From: JBAXTZ01 sp041666525
GTDB lineage: Bacteria; Bacillota; Negativicutes; JBAXTZ01
Direction: 5' to 3'
Assembly (NCBI GenBank): GCA_041666525.1
Contig: JBAYGT010000001.1
Location: 1-64,000 of the forward strand
DNA length: 64,000 nucleotides
Shown here: positions 33,294-41,917 of the stretch, in pieces
Layout of the letters: each line of letters begins with the position of its first letter
Numbering within the stretch: position 1 is the first letter of the stretch
The notes under the pieces: generated by a model
Seen by the model: only the letters and a program-made list of their open reading frames with translations
Database searches by the model: none
Told to the model about the DNA's origin: nothing
Made by a program: the position numbers and the translations under genes

Positions 33294-33381
33294 TTTACAC
33301 CTCCCTTTCGGTTGAACTCGCCGAATACGGCACCCTAAGGTTTCAAAGCCTCTCCGTGCGGCACTATTGTCACACGACAAC
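33294..33381 (-). promoter_or_regulatory. Candidate bL21 leader RNA
   Basis: The 88 bases between the promoter and rplU contain hairpins (GTGCCGCAC-type and GCCGTATTCGGC on the minus strand). Many Firmicutes have an autoregulatory L21 leader here. Membership in that Rfam class is inferred from position and hairpins. Confidence 0.55.
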
Positions 33382-33387
33382 CATTGT

Positions 33388-33415
33388 ATTATACACCAAT
33401 TGCATTATTTGTCAA
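33388..33415 (-). promoter_or_regulatory. Promoter of the rplU operon
   Basis: Minus strand TTGACA (33410-33415), 16-base spacer and TATAAT (33388-33393). It overlaps the last codons of ruvX. Confidence 0.88.
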
Positions 33416-33854
33416 GATTACCCAGCAGTTTCTTCTCGCGATTTTGCCGTGCATCAAGATAGCTCTGCAAAATTATTGCGGCTGCCGTCTTATCAATAAC
33501 TTGCTTGCGTTTTTCACGGCGGACATCTGCGGAAATCAACATACGCTCAGCAGAAACAGTGGTCAGGCGTTCGTCCCACATCTCGACTTTTACGCCCTCA
33601 AATGCTCCTGATAATCTGTTTGCAAACTTCATACATATTTCCGCACGTTCGCCAATGCTTCCATCCATATTCTTTGGAAGACCGACAACAATCATCTTCA
33701 CATCATTGTCGTCTATCAATGCTTTCAGTTTTAAAATATCCTGTTTCCAGCCGATTCTGCGAATTACCGTAATCGCCTGTCCAAACCATAACATCTCGTC
33801 GCTTATTGCGACACCGATAGTAGCGTCGCCCAAATCCAAACCCATTATTCGCAT
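33405..33854 (-). CDS. ruvX: YqgF/RuvX putative pre-16S rRNA nuclease
   Basis: A 149-residue RNase H-fold protein, with the first motif MGLDLGDATIGVAISD, then VVGLPKNMDGSIGERAE, WDERLTTVSAE and the terminal DKTAAAIILQSYLD. Roles in 16S rRNA 5' maturation and Holliday-junction processing have been described. Lies 3 bases after the aldo/keto reductase. Confidence 0.93.
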   Translation of the reverse strand: MRIMGLDLGDATIGVAISDEMLWFGQAITVIRRIGWKQDILKLKALIDDNDVKMIVVGLPKNMDGSIGERAEICMKFANRLSGAFEGVKVEMWDERLTTVSAERMLISADVRREKRKQVIDKTAAAIILQSYLDARQNREKKLLGNLDK

Positions 33855-33857
33855 AAT

Positions 33858-34805
33858 TCAATACACCTTAATGCAAAAATCTTCACAAACTTCTGCGCAA
33901 TATCCACACAATAGACAACTCTGCTCGTCTACTGTTGCCTTGCCATCAACGATTTTTAACGCGTTGCTTCGGCAACGTTCGACACAAGCACCGCAGCCGC
34001 GACACCAATTATGGATTCGCAATCGGCGATTTTCTTGCTTTGCTTGCGCAAAATACTCCGTGGCCGGCATACCGGAGAATAACCGGCAATTTGCTTCGAT
34101 TTCCTTAAGGCTTTGCATGCCGACGGCAATTGAAGCAAAATCGTTTTGTGCCAGCGCCCACTGCATAGACTGTTGAGCCGTTTTCACAAGGTGGCCGCCC
34201 GCCAGTGCTTTCATAGCATAAATTCCTTTGCCACATTCAGCTGCAAAGGAAATAGCCTGCAGCATGTCCTTTGCTGTACCATCCCTGATACCGATTCCAA
34301 ACTGATTAATTAGCGGATGGATAACGTCTATTTCCGGAAGCAGTGCGGCCGATTTCACCGCGGCCACAAAATGCGTGGAAATACCCAACGCTCGAATTTT
34401 ACCGGCGCGCTTAGCCGCAACTAAAGCTTCAATCGCAGCGCCATGTCCACGTAATGTGTATATTGATTCCTGCTCATGCAACAAAAAAATATCTATATAT
34501 TCCCGACCAATTTCACGCAACGCTGCATGTATATCTTCCGTCATCGCGTTTTTTTCGCTTGCATACGATTTACCGGCAATAACAATAGCGTTATTGCCGG
34601 TAAGTTTCATGGCTTTACCAATATGTTTGTATGTCCCATATAATTTAGCACTATCGACAAAATTAATACCACGTTCTAACGCTGACGCCAATAGCCGCCC
34701 CCCAATGTTTAACGAAAAGCTCCGTTGCAAGCGGCTAATAGTTAACGTCCCAAAACATAACCGCGACACACTGATGCCGGTATTTCCAAGCAACCGTTGT
34801 TCCAT
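33858..34805 (-). CDS. Aldo/keto reductase with C-terminal 2[4Fe-4S] domain
   Basis: A 315-residue fusion: aldo/keto reductase-like barrel (1-250) with GISVSRLCFGT, NFVDSAKLYG and DIFLLHEQE, then a ferredoxin-like tail. The tail has two CxxCxxCxxxC clusters (CRGCGACVERC and CLLCGYCAEVC). Such proteins are widespread in anaerobes; the substrate is unknown. Placed between ireB and ruvX. Confidence 0.88.
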   Translation of the reverse strand: MEQRLLGNTGISVSRLCFGTLTISRLQRSFSLNIGGRLLASALERGINFVDSAKLYGTYKHIGKAMKLTGNNAIVIAGKSYASEKNAMTEDIHAALREIGREYIDIFLLHEQESIYTLRGHGAAIEALVAAKRAGKIRALGISTHFVAAVKSAALLPEIDVIHPLINQFGIGIRDGTAKDMLQAISFAAECGKGIYAMKALAGGHLVKTAQQSMQWALAQNDFASIAVGMQSLKEIEANCRLFSGMPATEYFAQAKQENRRLRIHNWCRGCGACVERCRSNALKIVDGKATVDEQSCLLCGYCAEVCEDFCIKVY

Positions 34806-35057
34806 TTACTTCAAATAATCGCGTACAAGTTCTTCGAGGACATCATCGCGTTGAAGCTTGCGCATCATTGTGCGCGCATCTCCATGACTGGTAATATACG
34901 CCGGATCACCGGTAATAAGATAACCTACGATCTGATTTATTGGGTCATAACCTTTTTCAATCAGAGCCGCGCTCACTAATCCAAAAACTTCACGTACACT
35001 AAGTTTATCGTCAGTTTCCGGCTTAAAACGCATTGTATGTTCAAAAGAATTACTCAT
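34806..35057 (-). CDS. ireB: IreB family regulatory phosphoprotein
   Basis: An 83-residue protein of the IreB (UPF0297) family, in Enterococcus a target of the Ser/Thr kinase IreK. Family core: VREVFGLVSAALIEKGYDPI and QIVGYLITGDPAYITSHGDA. Overlaps alaS end by 8 bases; alaS-ireB-ruvX is the standard Firmicute order. Confidence 0.95.
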   Translation of the reverse strand: MSNSFEHTMRFKPETDDKLSVREVFGLVSAALIEKGYDPINQIVGYLITGDPAYITSHGDARTMMRKLQRDDVLEELVRDYLK

Positions 35058-37677
35058 TTTCTCCCCCTATCGTTTGCTTTGCTATTATTGTACGGGCTGC
35101 CGCCAAGGCCTCGCCAAGTTTTTCCGGCAATTTACCTCCAGCCTGCGCCATTTCCGGTTTACCGCCGCCATTACCACCGGCAATCCTCGCCGTCTCCTGG
35201 ATAATTTTTCCGGCATGCGCACATTTCAACGCCGCGCCTTGAACCAGTGCCAAAAAGCTGAGCTTGTCCGCAATTTTCGCTCCCAACACCACAATACAAT
35301 TTTCCAATTTATTTTTTACTGAATCACCGAGTTCACGCAACGATTCAACATCAGGAACAGATACTTCAGCCACAACATAACTCAAAGCGCCAACACTAAC
35401 TGCTGCATTACACAGATCTTCTAACTGATTACCAACCAATTTTCGATTTAATTTTGCAATTGTTTTTTCCAATTCCTTAGTTTTTTCTTGCAGAGAACCA
35501 ATACGCTCTACAAGACTATCGGTACCAACTTTTAAGGCGTCAGAAATTTTATTCAATATTATATTTTGACGTTGCACATAATCTACTGCCGCCATACCGG
35601 TTACTGCTTCAATTCGACGCACACCGGCCGCTACACTTTCTTCGCTGAGTATTTTGAACAAACCAATTTCGCCGCTAACATCAACATGGTTTCCACCACA
35701 AAATTCTTTGGAATAATCACCAATTCTAACGACTCGGACTATATCACCATATTTTTCGCCAAATAACGCAGTCGCACCGCTCGCTTTTGCGTCAGCAATA
35801 CTCATATTGTTGATTTTCACCGAATCTCCGGCCAAAATACGTTGATTTACCAAAAATTCGATTTCGCTTAATTGTTCAGGTTTTATCTGCTCAAAATGTG
35901 AAAAGTCAAACCGCAAACGCTCCGGCGAAACCAACGAACCCGCTTGGTTAACATGGTTTCCTAAAACATTTTTCAAGACCGAATGCAAAATATGTGTTGC
36001 CGTATGATTTCGCGCGGCCGCCATCCGTAAATCACAGTCCGGTAACATTGTTACTGTGGCGTTAAGTGCAAATTTCCCAGTTACAACTTGCCCAAAATGA
36101 GCAACTGTACCATCAGGCAATTTTTTTACCAACCGAATAACAAACTGCCCATCAGCACTGTTAATAAAGCCCTTATCACAAACCTGCCCGCCGCCTTCAG
36201 CATAGAACGCTGTCTTGTCCAACACCAACGCAACTTCACTTCCGTCAACCGCAACATCTAGCAACTGTCCGGCTTTAAAAATTGCGAGAATTTTCGCCTC
36301 GGAATATTCTTTGTTGTATTCAGTCGGTTGATTGACAATTTTTGTCAGATCGGGAATTCCGTCAGTTGTCGCGACATCAACTCTGGCTGTTCGCGCACGG
36401 TTACGTTGTTCTTCCATCGCAACACTAAATCCATTCTGATCAATACTCATTCCCTGCTCTGCCGCTATTTCCATGGTTAATTCCCATGGAAAACCATAAG
36501 TATCATATAATCTAAACACATCAGCGCCTAAAATAACCGCGCCACCCGCTTGTTTTTGCTCAGCGATTATTTTTATTAACAATTCTGTCCCCTGATGTAG
36601 CGTTTCGTTAAAACGGTTTTCTTCATTTTCAACGATTTTTTTGATAAAGTCGATGTTTTTACCAATTTCCGGATACGGCTCGGCAAAAATACCGGCAACA
36701 ACATCGACAAGCGGCAACATGAAGGAATTATTAATTCCAAGTAACTTACCATGTCGAATAGCACGACGCAAAATTCGTCGCAATACATAGCCCCGGCCTT
36801 CATTCGACGGCAATATTCCATCACCAATCATAACGACCATACTTCGCCCATGGTCAGCAATGACCTTCATAGAAATATCGTTCTTGCCGTCTTTACCGAA
36901 ACACATGCCAGAAATTTTCTCGACGTATTGAATTATGGGAAACACTAAATCGGTTTCAAAGTTGGAACGTTTATGCTGCATAATCGAAGCCAACCGCTCC
37001 AGACCAGCGCCGGTATCAATGTTCTTTTTTGCGAGCGGCAAATAAGAACCGTCCTCTTGCCGGTCGAATTGGGTAAACACTAAATTCCAAAATTCCAAAT
37101 AGCGATCACAATCGCAACCGACAAAACAATTTTCGTTACCGCAACCAAATTCTTCGCCCATATCATAATAAAGTTCAGAACACGGGCCACAAGGTCCGGG
37201 ACCAATTTCCCAAAAATTGTCTTTTTTGCCAAGTCGAACAATGCGGGCTTCCGGAATGCCGATTTTGTCGCGCCAAATATCGTAAGCTTCATCATCTTCT
37301 TCGTACACACTCGGATAAATACGGTTGGGATCAAGCTGCAAATGCTTTGTTACAAATTCCCACGCCCATTCTATCGCTTCAACTTTAAAGTAATCGCCAA
37401 ACGAAAAATTACCCAACATTTCAAAGAAGGTATGATGACGTGCCGTATATCCAACATTCTCTATATCATTAGTGCGCACACATTTTTGACAAGTGGCAAT
37501 ACGCGGACTTGGCGGTGTCATTTTTCCGGTAAAAAACGGTTTTAGCGGCGCCATTCCCGCTGCGACAATTAATAATGTTGGATCGTCATGCGGAATCAAC
37601 GAATAGCTGCTCTGGATAAGATGCTGTTTGCTTTTGAAAAAATCCAAATATTTTTTTCTCAGTTCATTTCCTGTCAT
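35050..37677 (-). CDS. alaS: Alanine--tRNA ligase
   Basis: An 875-residue class II synthetase. The aminoacylation domain has DVENVGYTARHHTFFEMLGN-type motif 2 and a GRGYVLRRILRRAIRHG segment. The editing domain has the zinc-binding HTATHIL, CGGNH and related residues. A C-terminal DHHA1 domain is present (GGNGGGKPEMAQAGG). No T-box is seen upstream, unlike pheST. TAGGAG precedes the ATG. Confidence 0.97.
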   Translation of the reverse strand: MTGNELRKKYLDFFKSKQHLIQSSYSLIPHDDPTLLIVAAGMAPLKPFFTGKMTPPSPRIATCQKCVRTNDIENVGYTARHHTFFEMLGNFSFGDYFKVEAIEWAWEFVTKHLQLDPNRIYPSVYEEDDEAYDIWRDKIGIPEARIVRLGKKDNFWEIGPGPCGPCSELYYDMGEEFGCGNENCFVGCDCDRYLEFWNLVFTQFDRQEDGSYLPLAKKNIDTGAGLERLASIMQHKRSNFETDLVFPIIQYVEKISGMCFGKDGKNDISMKVIADHGRSMVVMIGDGILPSNEGRGYVLRRILRRAIRHGKLLGINNSFMLPLVDVVAGIFAEPYPEIGKNIDFIKKIVENEENRFNETLHQGTELLIKIIAEQKQAGGAVILGADVFRLYDTYGFPWELTMEIAAEQGMSIDQNGFSVAMEEQRNRARTARVDVATTDGIPDLTKIVNQPTEYNKEYSEAKILAIFKAGQLLDVAVDGSEVALVLDKTAFYAEGGGQVCDKGFINSADGQFVIRLVKKLPDGTVAHFGQVVTGKFALNATVTMLPDCDLRMAAARNHTATHILHSVLKNVLGNHVNQAGSLVSPERLRFDFSHFEQIKPEQLSEIEFLVNQRILAGDSVKINNMSIADAKASGATALFGEKYGDIVRVVRIGDYSKEFCGGNHVDVSGEIGLFKILSEESVAAGVRRIEAVTGMAAVDYVQRQNIILNKISDALKVGTDSLVERIGSLQEKTKELEKTIAKLNRKLVGNQLEDLCNAAVSVGALSYVVAEVSVPDVESLRELGDSVKNKLENCIVVLGAKIADKLSFLALVQGAALKCAHAGKIIQETARIAGGNGGGKPEMAQAGGKLPEKLGEALAAARTIIAKQTIGGENE

Positions 37678-37765
37678 TCTCTGTACTCCTAAAACAATAA
37701 CGCAGTAACCAGCAAGGCTGATAGCACTTGCACAAATTTCTGACTAATAATATTAAAGATCCATA

Positions 37766-38413
37766 TTATTTTTGGGGCATTGTTGCTGCAAGTACGTTAT
37801 CGGTTACCATCCTGTTAATCAACATCTTACCGGTTTCACTAGCAAGTATCTGCCGGTTTGTATAGTATTCCATATCAGTTGCCATTTTCATCGTTCCCAT
37901 CCAGGCAACCTTGTTAGTTGCAACATCAAACAGCTTTGCCGAATATGTTACATTCATATTAGTTTCCGTATATCCGCCGACTAGCTGGGTCTGCTGAACA
38001 TAATTAGTATTATTGCCGTTCTGTGTCACTTGACCGGTGGTCACTTGGCTGGTCGGCGCAACATTGTTTTTATCAACTTTGTAATCATCAATAGCCAACA
38101 CTAAATATGCATCATAGCCATCGTGTTTCAGCGCTTGTAACCGCTCACTTTCAGAATAACTTCTGGTTGGCGGAAACATCTCCGAATCGGTAATTGAACG
38201 CACGCCATATTTTTGCAAATTAAATTTGATTTCGTTTTCAAAAGTTTTTTTGATAATCAAATCGTTATTATTAACGCAGACCATGACTTGGGCATAGCGC
38301 ATATTGACAAATTGCGGATCCTTAAATGTTACTATTTCTACATTGTACGGATCACAACCTGCTACAAAAATCGCTGCAAAAACTATTAAGATAGCTATTA
38401 CTAATTTTTTCAT
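37766..38413 (-). CDS. Lipoprotein of unknown function
   Basis: A 215-residue lipoprotein. Lipobox VAGC with Cys20 after a hydrophobic stretch. The mature domain has regular strands and helices, somewhat like outer-membrane lipoproteins with ALKHDGYDAYLVLAIDDY and TYSAKLFDVATNKVAW, the latter a pattern in DUF4136- or CsgG-like lipoproteins. No confident family. GAGGG ribosome site. Between alaS and mnmA. Confidence 0.7.
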   Translation of the reverse strand: MKKLVIAILIVFAAIFVAGCDPYNVEIVTFKDPQFVNMRYAQVMVCVNNNDLIIKKTFENEIKFNLQKYGVRSITDSEMFPPTRSYSESERLQALKHDGYDAYLVLAIDDYKVDKNNVAPTSQVTTGQVTQNGNNTNYVQQTQLVGGYTETNMNVTYSAKLFDVATNKVAWMGTMKMATDMEYYTNRQILASETGKMLINRMVTDNVLAATMPQK

Positions 38414-38419
38414 TTTCCC

Positions 38420-39514
38420 TCACTCCTTAATTATGTCTATTATTCCACCGCCAATTACCATATCAGCGTCGTAAAATACTGCAGACTGTCCAGGCGTTAT
38501 TGCGCGTTGTGCATTTTCAAAAACTACCAGAACACTACCGTTAGTTAACGGTTGTAACATAGCTGGTTGCGCAGTTGCCGAATAGCGGATTTTCACCAAC
38601 GCGCTACGCGTTTCAACCAATTTTTCAACCGCGATCCAGTTTACACTATTGACTATAAACTCTTTCGCATATACATCCTCAGCGAAACCAATTACTACTT
38701 CATTGACACTCGGACGAATTTCGGTGACAAAAGCTGGTTTTCCAAGCGCCAACCCCAGCCCTTTGCGCTGCCCGATTGTATAAAATTGAATGCCGTCGTG
38801 TTTAGCAATTTTTCGCCCAAGCTTGTCCACAAACCAGCCCGGTAATGGTTCCACGTTTGCATTTTGTTTCAAGAAACGATGGTAATCATTATCGGGAATA
38901 AAGCAAATCTCCTGACTATCCGGTTTGTCAGCAACTGCTAAACCATAAGTAGCAGCCATTTTGCGGACTTCTTGTTTCGAATAATTTCCTAGCGGCAACA
39001 AAAAACTGCCTAAAACGTCCTGCGTCATATTATATAATGCATAAGACTGGTCTTTTGCGCTATCAATACCAGTTAATAAATTATACCGTCCGGTTTTTTC
39101 GTTTTTCTGCACCCGCGCATAGTGTCCGGTAGCCAAATAATCCGCACCTAACTCACGCGCCTTGCGTAGCAACGCCTCAAACTTTAGATATTTGTTGCAA
39201 AGAATACACGGGTTTGGCGTACGGCCACAATTATATTCAGAAATAAAATTATCAACAACAGTTTTCTTAAATTGATCTTTAAAATTCAAAACATAGTAAG
39301 GTATTTCCAAACGTTCAGCTTCGCGCCGTGCATCTTCGACAGTAAGCAACGAACAACAACCACGGTTGTTGGGATCAAAATAATTCTCATCATCCCACAA
39401 ATGCATAGTTACGCCGATACAATCATAGCCACGCTCTTTTAACAGCGCCGCAGTCAGCGAACTATCCACTCCGCCACTCATAGCGATTACCACACGGACA
39501 TTCTTGTTTTGCAT
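38420..39514 (-). CDS. mnmA: tRNA-specific 2-thiouridylase MnmA
   Basis: A 364-residue enzyme that thiolates U34 of tRNA-Lys, -Glu and -Gln using sulfur from IscS. PP-loop AMSGGVDSSLTA at the N-terminus, catalytic Cys in NPCILCNKYLKF and DSQEICFIPDNDYHRFL. Start at 39514 ATG; TTG at 39520 is possible. Directly after iscU and iscS, which supply sulfur. Confidence 0.96.
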   Translation of the reverse strand: MQNKNVRVVIAMSGGVDSSLTAALLKERGYDCIGVTMHLWDDENYFDPNNRGCCSLLTVEDARREAERLEIPYYVLNFKDQFKKTVVDNFISEYNCGRTPNPCILCNKYLKFEALLRKARELGADYLATGHYARVQKNEKTGRYNLLTGIDSAKDQSYALYNMTQDVLGSFLLPLGNYSKQEVRKMAATYGLAVADKPDSQEICFIPDNDYHRFLKQNANVEPLPGWFVDKLGRKIAKHDGIQFYTIGQRKGLGLALGKPAFVTEIRPSVNEVVIGFAEDVYAKEFIVNSVNWIAVEKLVETRSALVKIRYSATAQPAMLQPLTNGSVLVVFENAQRAITPGQSAVFYDADMVIGGGIIDIIKE

Positions 39515-39520
39515 TAACAA

Positions 39521-39895
39521 CTAACGCCCTTGCTTTTCCAGATAACTCTTAATCGCCTCATGCAATGCATCAGCTGCCAGGTTCGAGCAATGCATTTTGG
39601 CTGGTGGCAACCCATCCAGAGCATCGGCAACTTCGGAATTAGTCAGTGCCATAGCCTCTTTCAGCGTCTTCCCCTTAACCATCTCTGTCATCATACTGCT
39701 GGTTGCAATCGCTGCGCCGCATCCGAAGGTTTTGAATTTAACATCAGTTATTACATCGTTATCGTCAATCGACAAAAACACCTTCATGATATCGCCGCAT
39801 TTGGCATTGCCAACTGTACCTACACCACTGGCATTTTCGATTTCACCGCAATTGCGCGGATGTTGAAAATGTTCTAATACTTTGTCTGTATACAT
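39521..39895 (-). CDS. iscU: Fe-S scaffold protein IscU/NifU-type
   Basis: A 124-residue IscU/NifU N-terminal-type scaffold with the three conserved Cys: NAKCGDIM (C33 region), TFGCGAAIA and HCSNLAADAL. It assembles [2Fe-2S]/[4Fe-4S] clusters with IscS. GAGG precedes the ATG. 12 bases after iscS. Confidence 0.94.
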   Translation of the reverse strand: MYTDKVLEHFQHPRNCGEIENASGVGTVGNAKCGDIMKVFLSIDDNDVITDVKFKTFGCGAAIATSSMMTEMVKGKTLKEAMALTNSEVADALDGLPPAKMHCSNLAADALHEAIKSYLEKQGR

Positions 39896-39907
39896 AACTA
39901 CCTCTTC

Positions 39908-41071
39908 TTAAATTCCTTCATACAATGGCGACATCTGCCGTAACCTGATTACAATTTCCGGTAAAACTTCCAAGCAATACTCCACATCGTGCATTGTATT
40001 GTATTTGCCGATAGTTAACCGCAATGATCCGTGCGCCACCTCATGGCTCATTCCCATTGCCAGTAAAACATGTGAGGGATCGAGCGTACCAGAAGTACAA
40101 GCCGAACCACTGGTTGCGGCAACGCCTTTTAGATCAAGGTTCAACAACAGCGATTCGCCTTCGATAAACCTAAAACTAAAATTGACATTACCCGGTAACC
40201 GCTTTTCTGGATGCCCGTTAAGTTTTACATACGGAACAGCGTTTATTATACCGCTAATAAGTTTGTCGCGCAAATTAGTAACTCTGACGATTTTTTCGTT
40301 CATTTCAGCTGCTGCAATTTCAGCAGCTTTGCCTAAACCAACGATTCCTGGTACATTTTCCGTGCCGGCACGCAGATTACGTTCATGCGACCCGCCGTGT
40401 TGTACCGGCAAAATTCTTACGCCTTTGCGCACATAGAGTGCGCCTATCCCTTTGGATGCGTTGAATTTATGACCGGATAACGGCATCAAATCAATGTTTA
40501 GCGCCTTGACGTCTATAGGCACATTACCAACTGCCTGTACCGCATCAGTATGAAAATACACGCCGCGCTCCCGGCAAATTGCGCCTATTTCCGCTACCGG
40601 CTGAACTGTTCCTACTTCATTATTGGCAAACATTATTGAAACCAACACCGTATCCGGACGAATGGCGTTCTTAAGTTCTTCAGGATTTATCATGCCATAC
40701 TCATCAACCGTCAGCATAGTGACTTCGCAACCGGTTTTTTTAAGATAATCCAATGAATGCAGTACTGCATGGTGTTCAATCGGTGTTGAGATTATATGAC
40801 GGCCCTTTTTGACGTTTGCCGCCATAACACCTTTTATTCCCAAGTTGTCAGCTTCTGTTCCACCGCCAGTGAAAAATATTTCGCCAGACTCGGCGTTTAA
40901 TAATTTTGCAACCTGACTACGGGCAGCTTCGACCAGACGCCTGGCGTCACGTCCAAAAGAATGCACGCTCGAAGGATTTCCATAATTATTGCGCATGCAA
41001 TCAATCATTACTTCAATTACCCGTTCGTCTACTTTAGTCGTGGCAGCGTTATCAAAATATATTTTTTCCAT
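39908..41071 (-). CDS. iscS: Cysteine desulfurase IscS/NifS-type
   Basis: A 387-residue PLP enzyme that releases sulfur from cysteine. SGHKFNASKGIGALYVRKG holds the PLP Lys, and TSGSACTSGTLDPSHVLLAMG holds the catalytic Cys in its flexible loop. GGAG upstream. No IscR-type Rrf2 regulator is adjacent. First gene of iscS-iscU-mnmA. Confidence 0.96.
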   Translation of the reverse strand: MEKIYFDNAATTKVDERVIEVMIDCMRNNYGNPSSVHSFGRDARRLVEAARSQVAKLLNAESGEIFFTGGGTEADNLGIKGVMAANVKKGRHIISTPIEHHAVLHSLDYLKKTGCEVTMLTVDEYGMINPEELKNAIRPDTVLVSIMFANNEVGTVQPVAEIGAICRERGVYFHTDAVQAVGNVPIDVKALNIDLMPLSGHKFNASKGIGALYVRKGVRILPVQHGGSHERNLRAGTENVPGIVGLGKAAEIAAAEMNEKIVRVTNLRDKLISGIINAVPYVKLNGHPEKRLPGNVNFSFRFIEGESLLLNLDLKGVAATSGSACTSGTLDPSHVLLAMGMSHEVAHGSLRLTIGKYNTMHDVEYCLEVLPEIVIRLRQMSPLYEGI

Positions 41072-41098
41072 ATCGATTCTCCGTAAATATTCTTTTTA

Positions 41099-41917
41099 TT
41101 AAAATGATGTCATCAACAAAAATGTCCGAAAAACAGTCAAAAAGTTATCGTCGCTAAACTCCACTGTCCTGCCGTCAACACGTTTTGAATACGGTAACAG
41201 CTCCGCGTGATCAGCCCGGTCTGTTGACGGATATTCAACACTTACAGTAGTTTTGCCATGAAAACCATATATTGGTAATGTTCGAACGTCACCGCTCAAC
41301 GCGCTTATTACTGCAGCAATTGTGTTTTGTTTAACGGTTTCATATGGATAAAACTTAGATGAAAATCGTGTTATTGCCTGTTTAGTTGCTACATATTCAA
41401 TCCACGGCATCGCATCCGGAACAAGTACTTCCTGCTTCAGCGCTTCATCGCCAATAACCAACGCCACCGGAACATTATAGTATCCAGCCACAGCGGCATT
41501 GATAAATGTTTCATTCATGTTCTTACCATTAATACAAACTTTTATCAAAGAAGAAGAGTAAGTGTGATCCATGCTGGCACAAATAGCGCTCATTCCCGCA
41601 TGGTAGCCCACCAAAAAAACAACATCGCAATGCTGCACCCCTTCCATCATCGAATGCGGACGCGAACCGCCGGATATCAAAAATATTCTGTTATCAATAC
41701 GAGAAATATCATATTTTAGACTGTCACAACAATTGTGTGAATCAGCAACGACAATTTCATCCACATCATCATTTTTATCGCTTTTCTGGATACCTTTTAT
41801 CACCCATTTTAGCTGACGAGTCATCAGTTCGCGCACTTCTTCGCGTTTTTGGTCATCTTGCTTCCACGAATATGTCCCGGCGCAACCTTCCATATCCAGC
41901 GAAATAAAAATTTTCAT
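41099..41917 (-). CDS. M55 family D-aminopeptidase
   Basis: A 272-residue DppA-type metalloprotease. The family start SLDMEGCAGTYSW (Asp, Glu ligands), ADSHNCCDSL, and VFLVGYHAGM with a later MDHTYSS. DppA cleaves D-Ala-containing dipeptides. Its start overlaps recN by 4 bases. It lies 27 bases from iscS. Confidence 0.9.
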   Translation of the reverse strand: MKIFISLDMEGCAGTYSWKQDDQKREEVRELMTRQLKWVIKGIQKSDKNDDVDEIVVADSHNCCDSLKYDISRIDNRIFLISGGSRPHSMMEGVQHCDVVFLVGYHAGMSAICASMDHTYSSSLIKVCINGKNMNETFINAAVAGYYNVPVALVIGDEALKQEVLVPDAMPWIEYVATKQAITRFSSKFYPYETVKQNTIAAVISALSGDVRTLPIYGFHGKTTVSVEYPSTDRADHAELLPYSKRVDGRTVEFSDDNFLTVFRTFLLMTSF

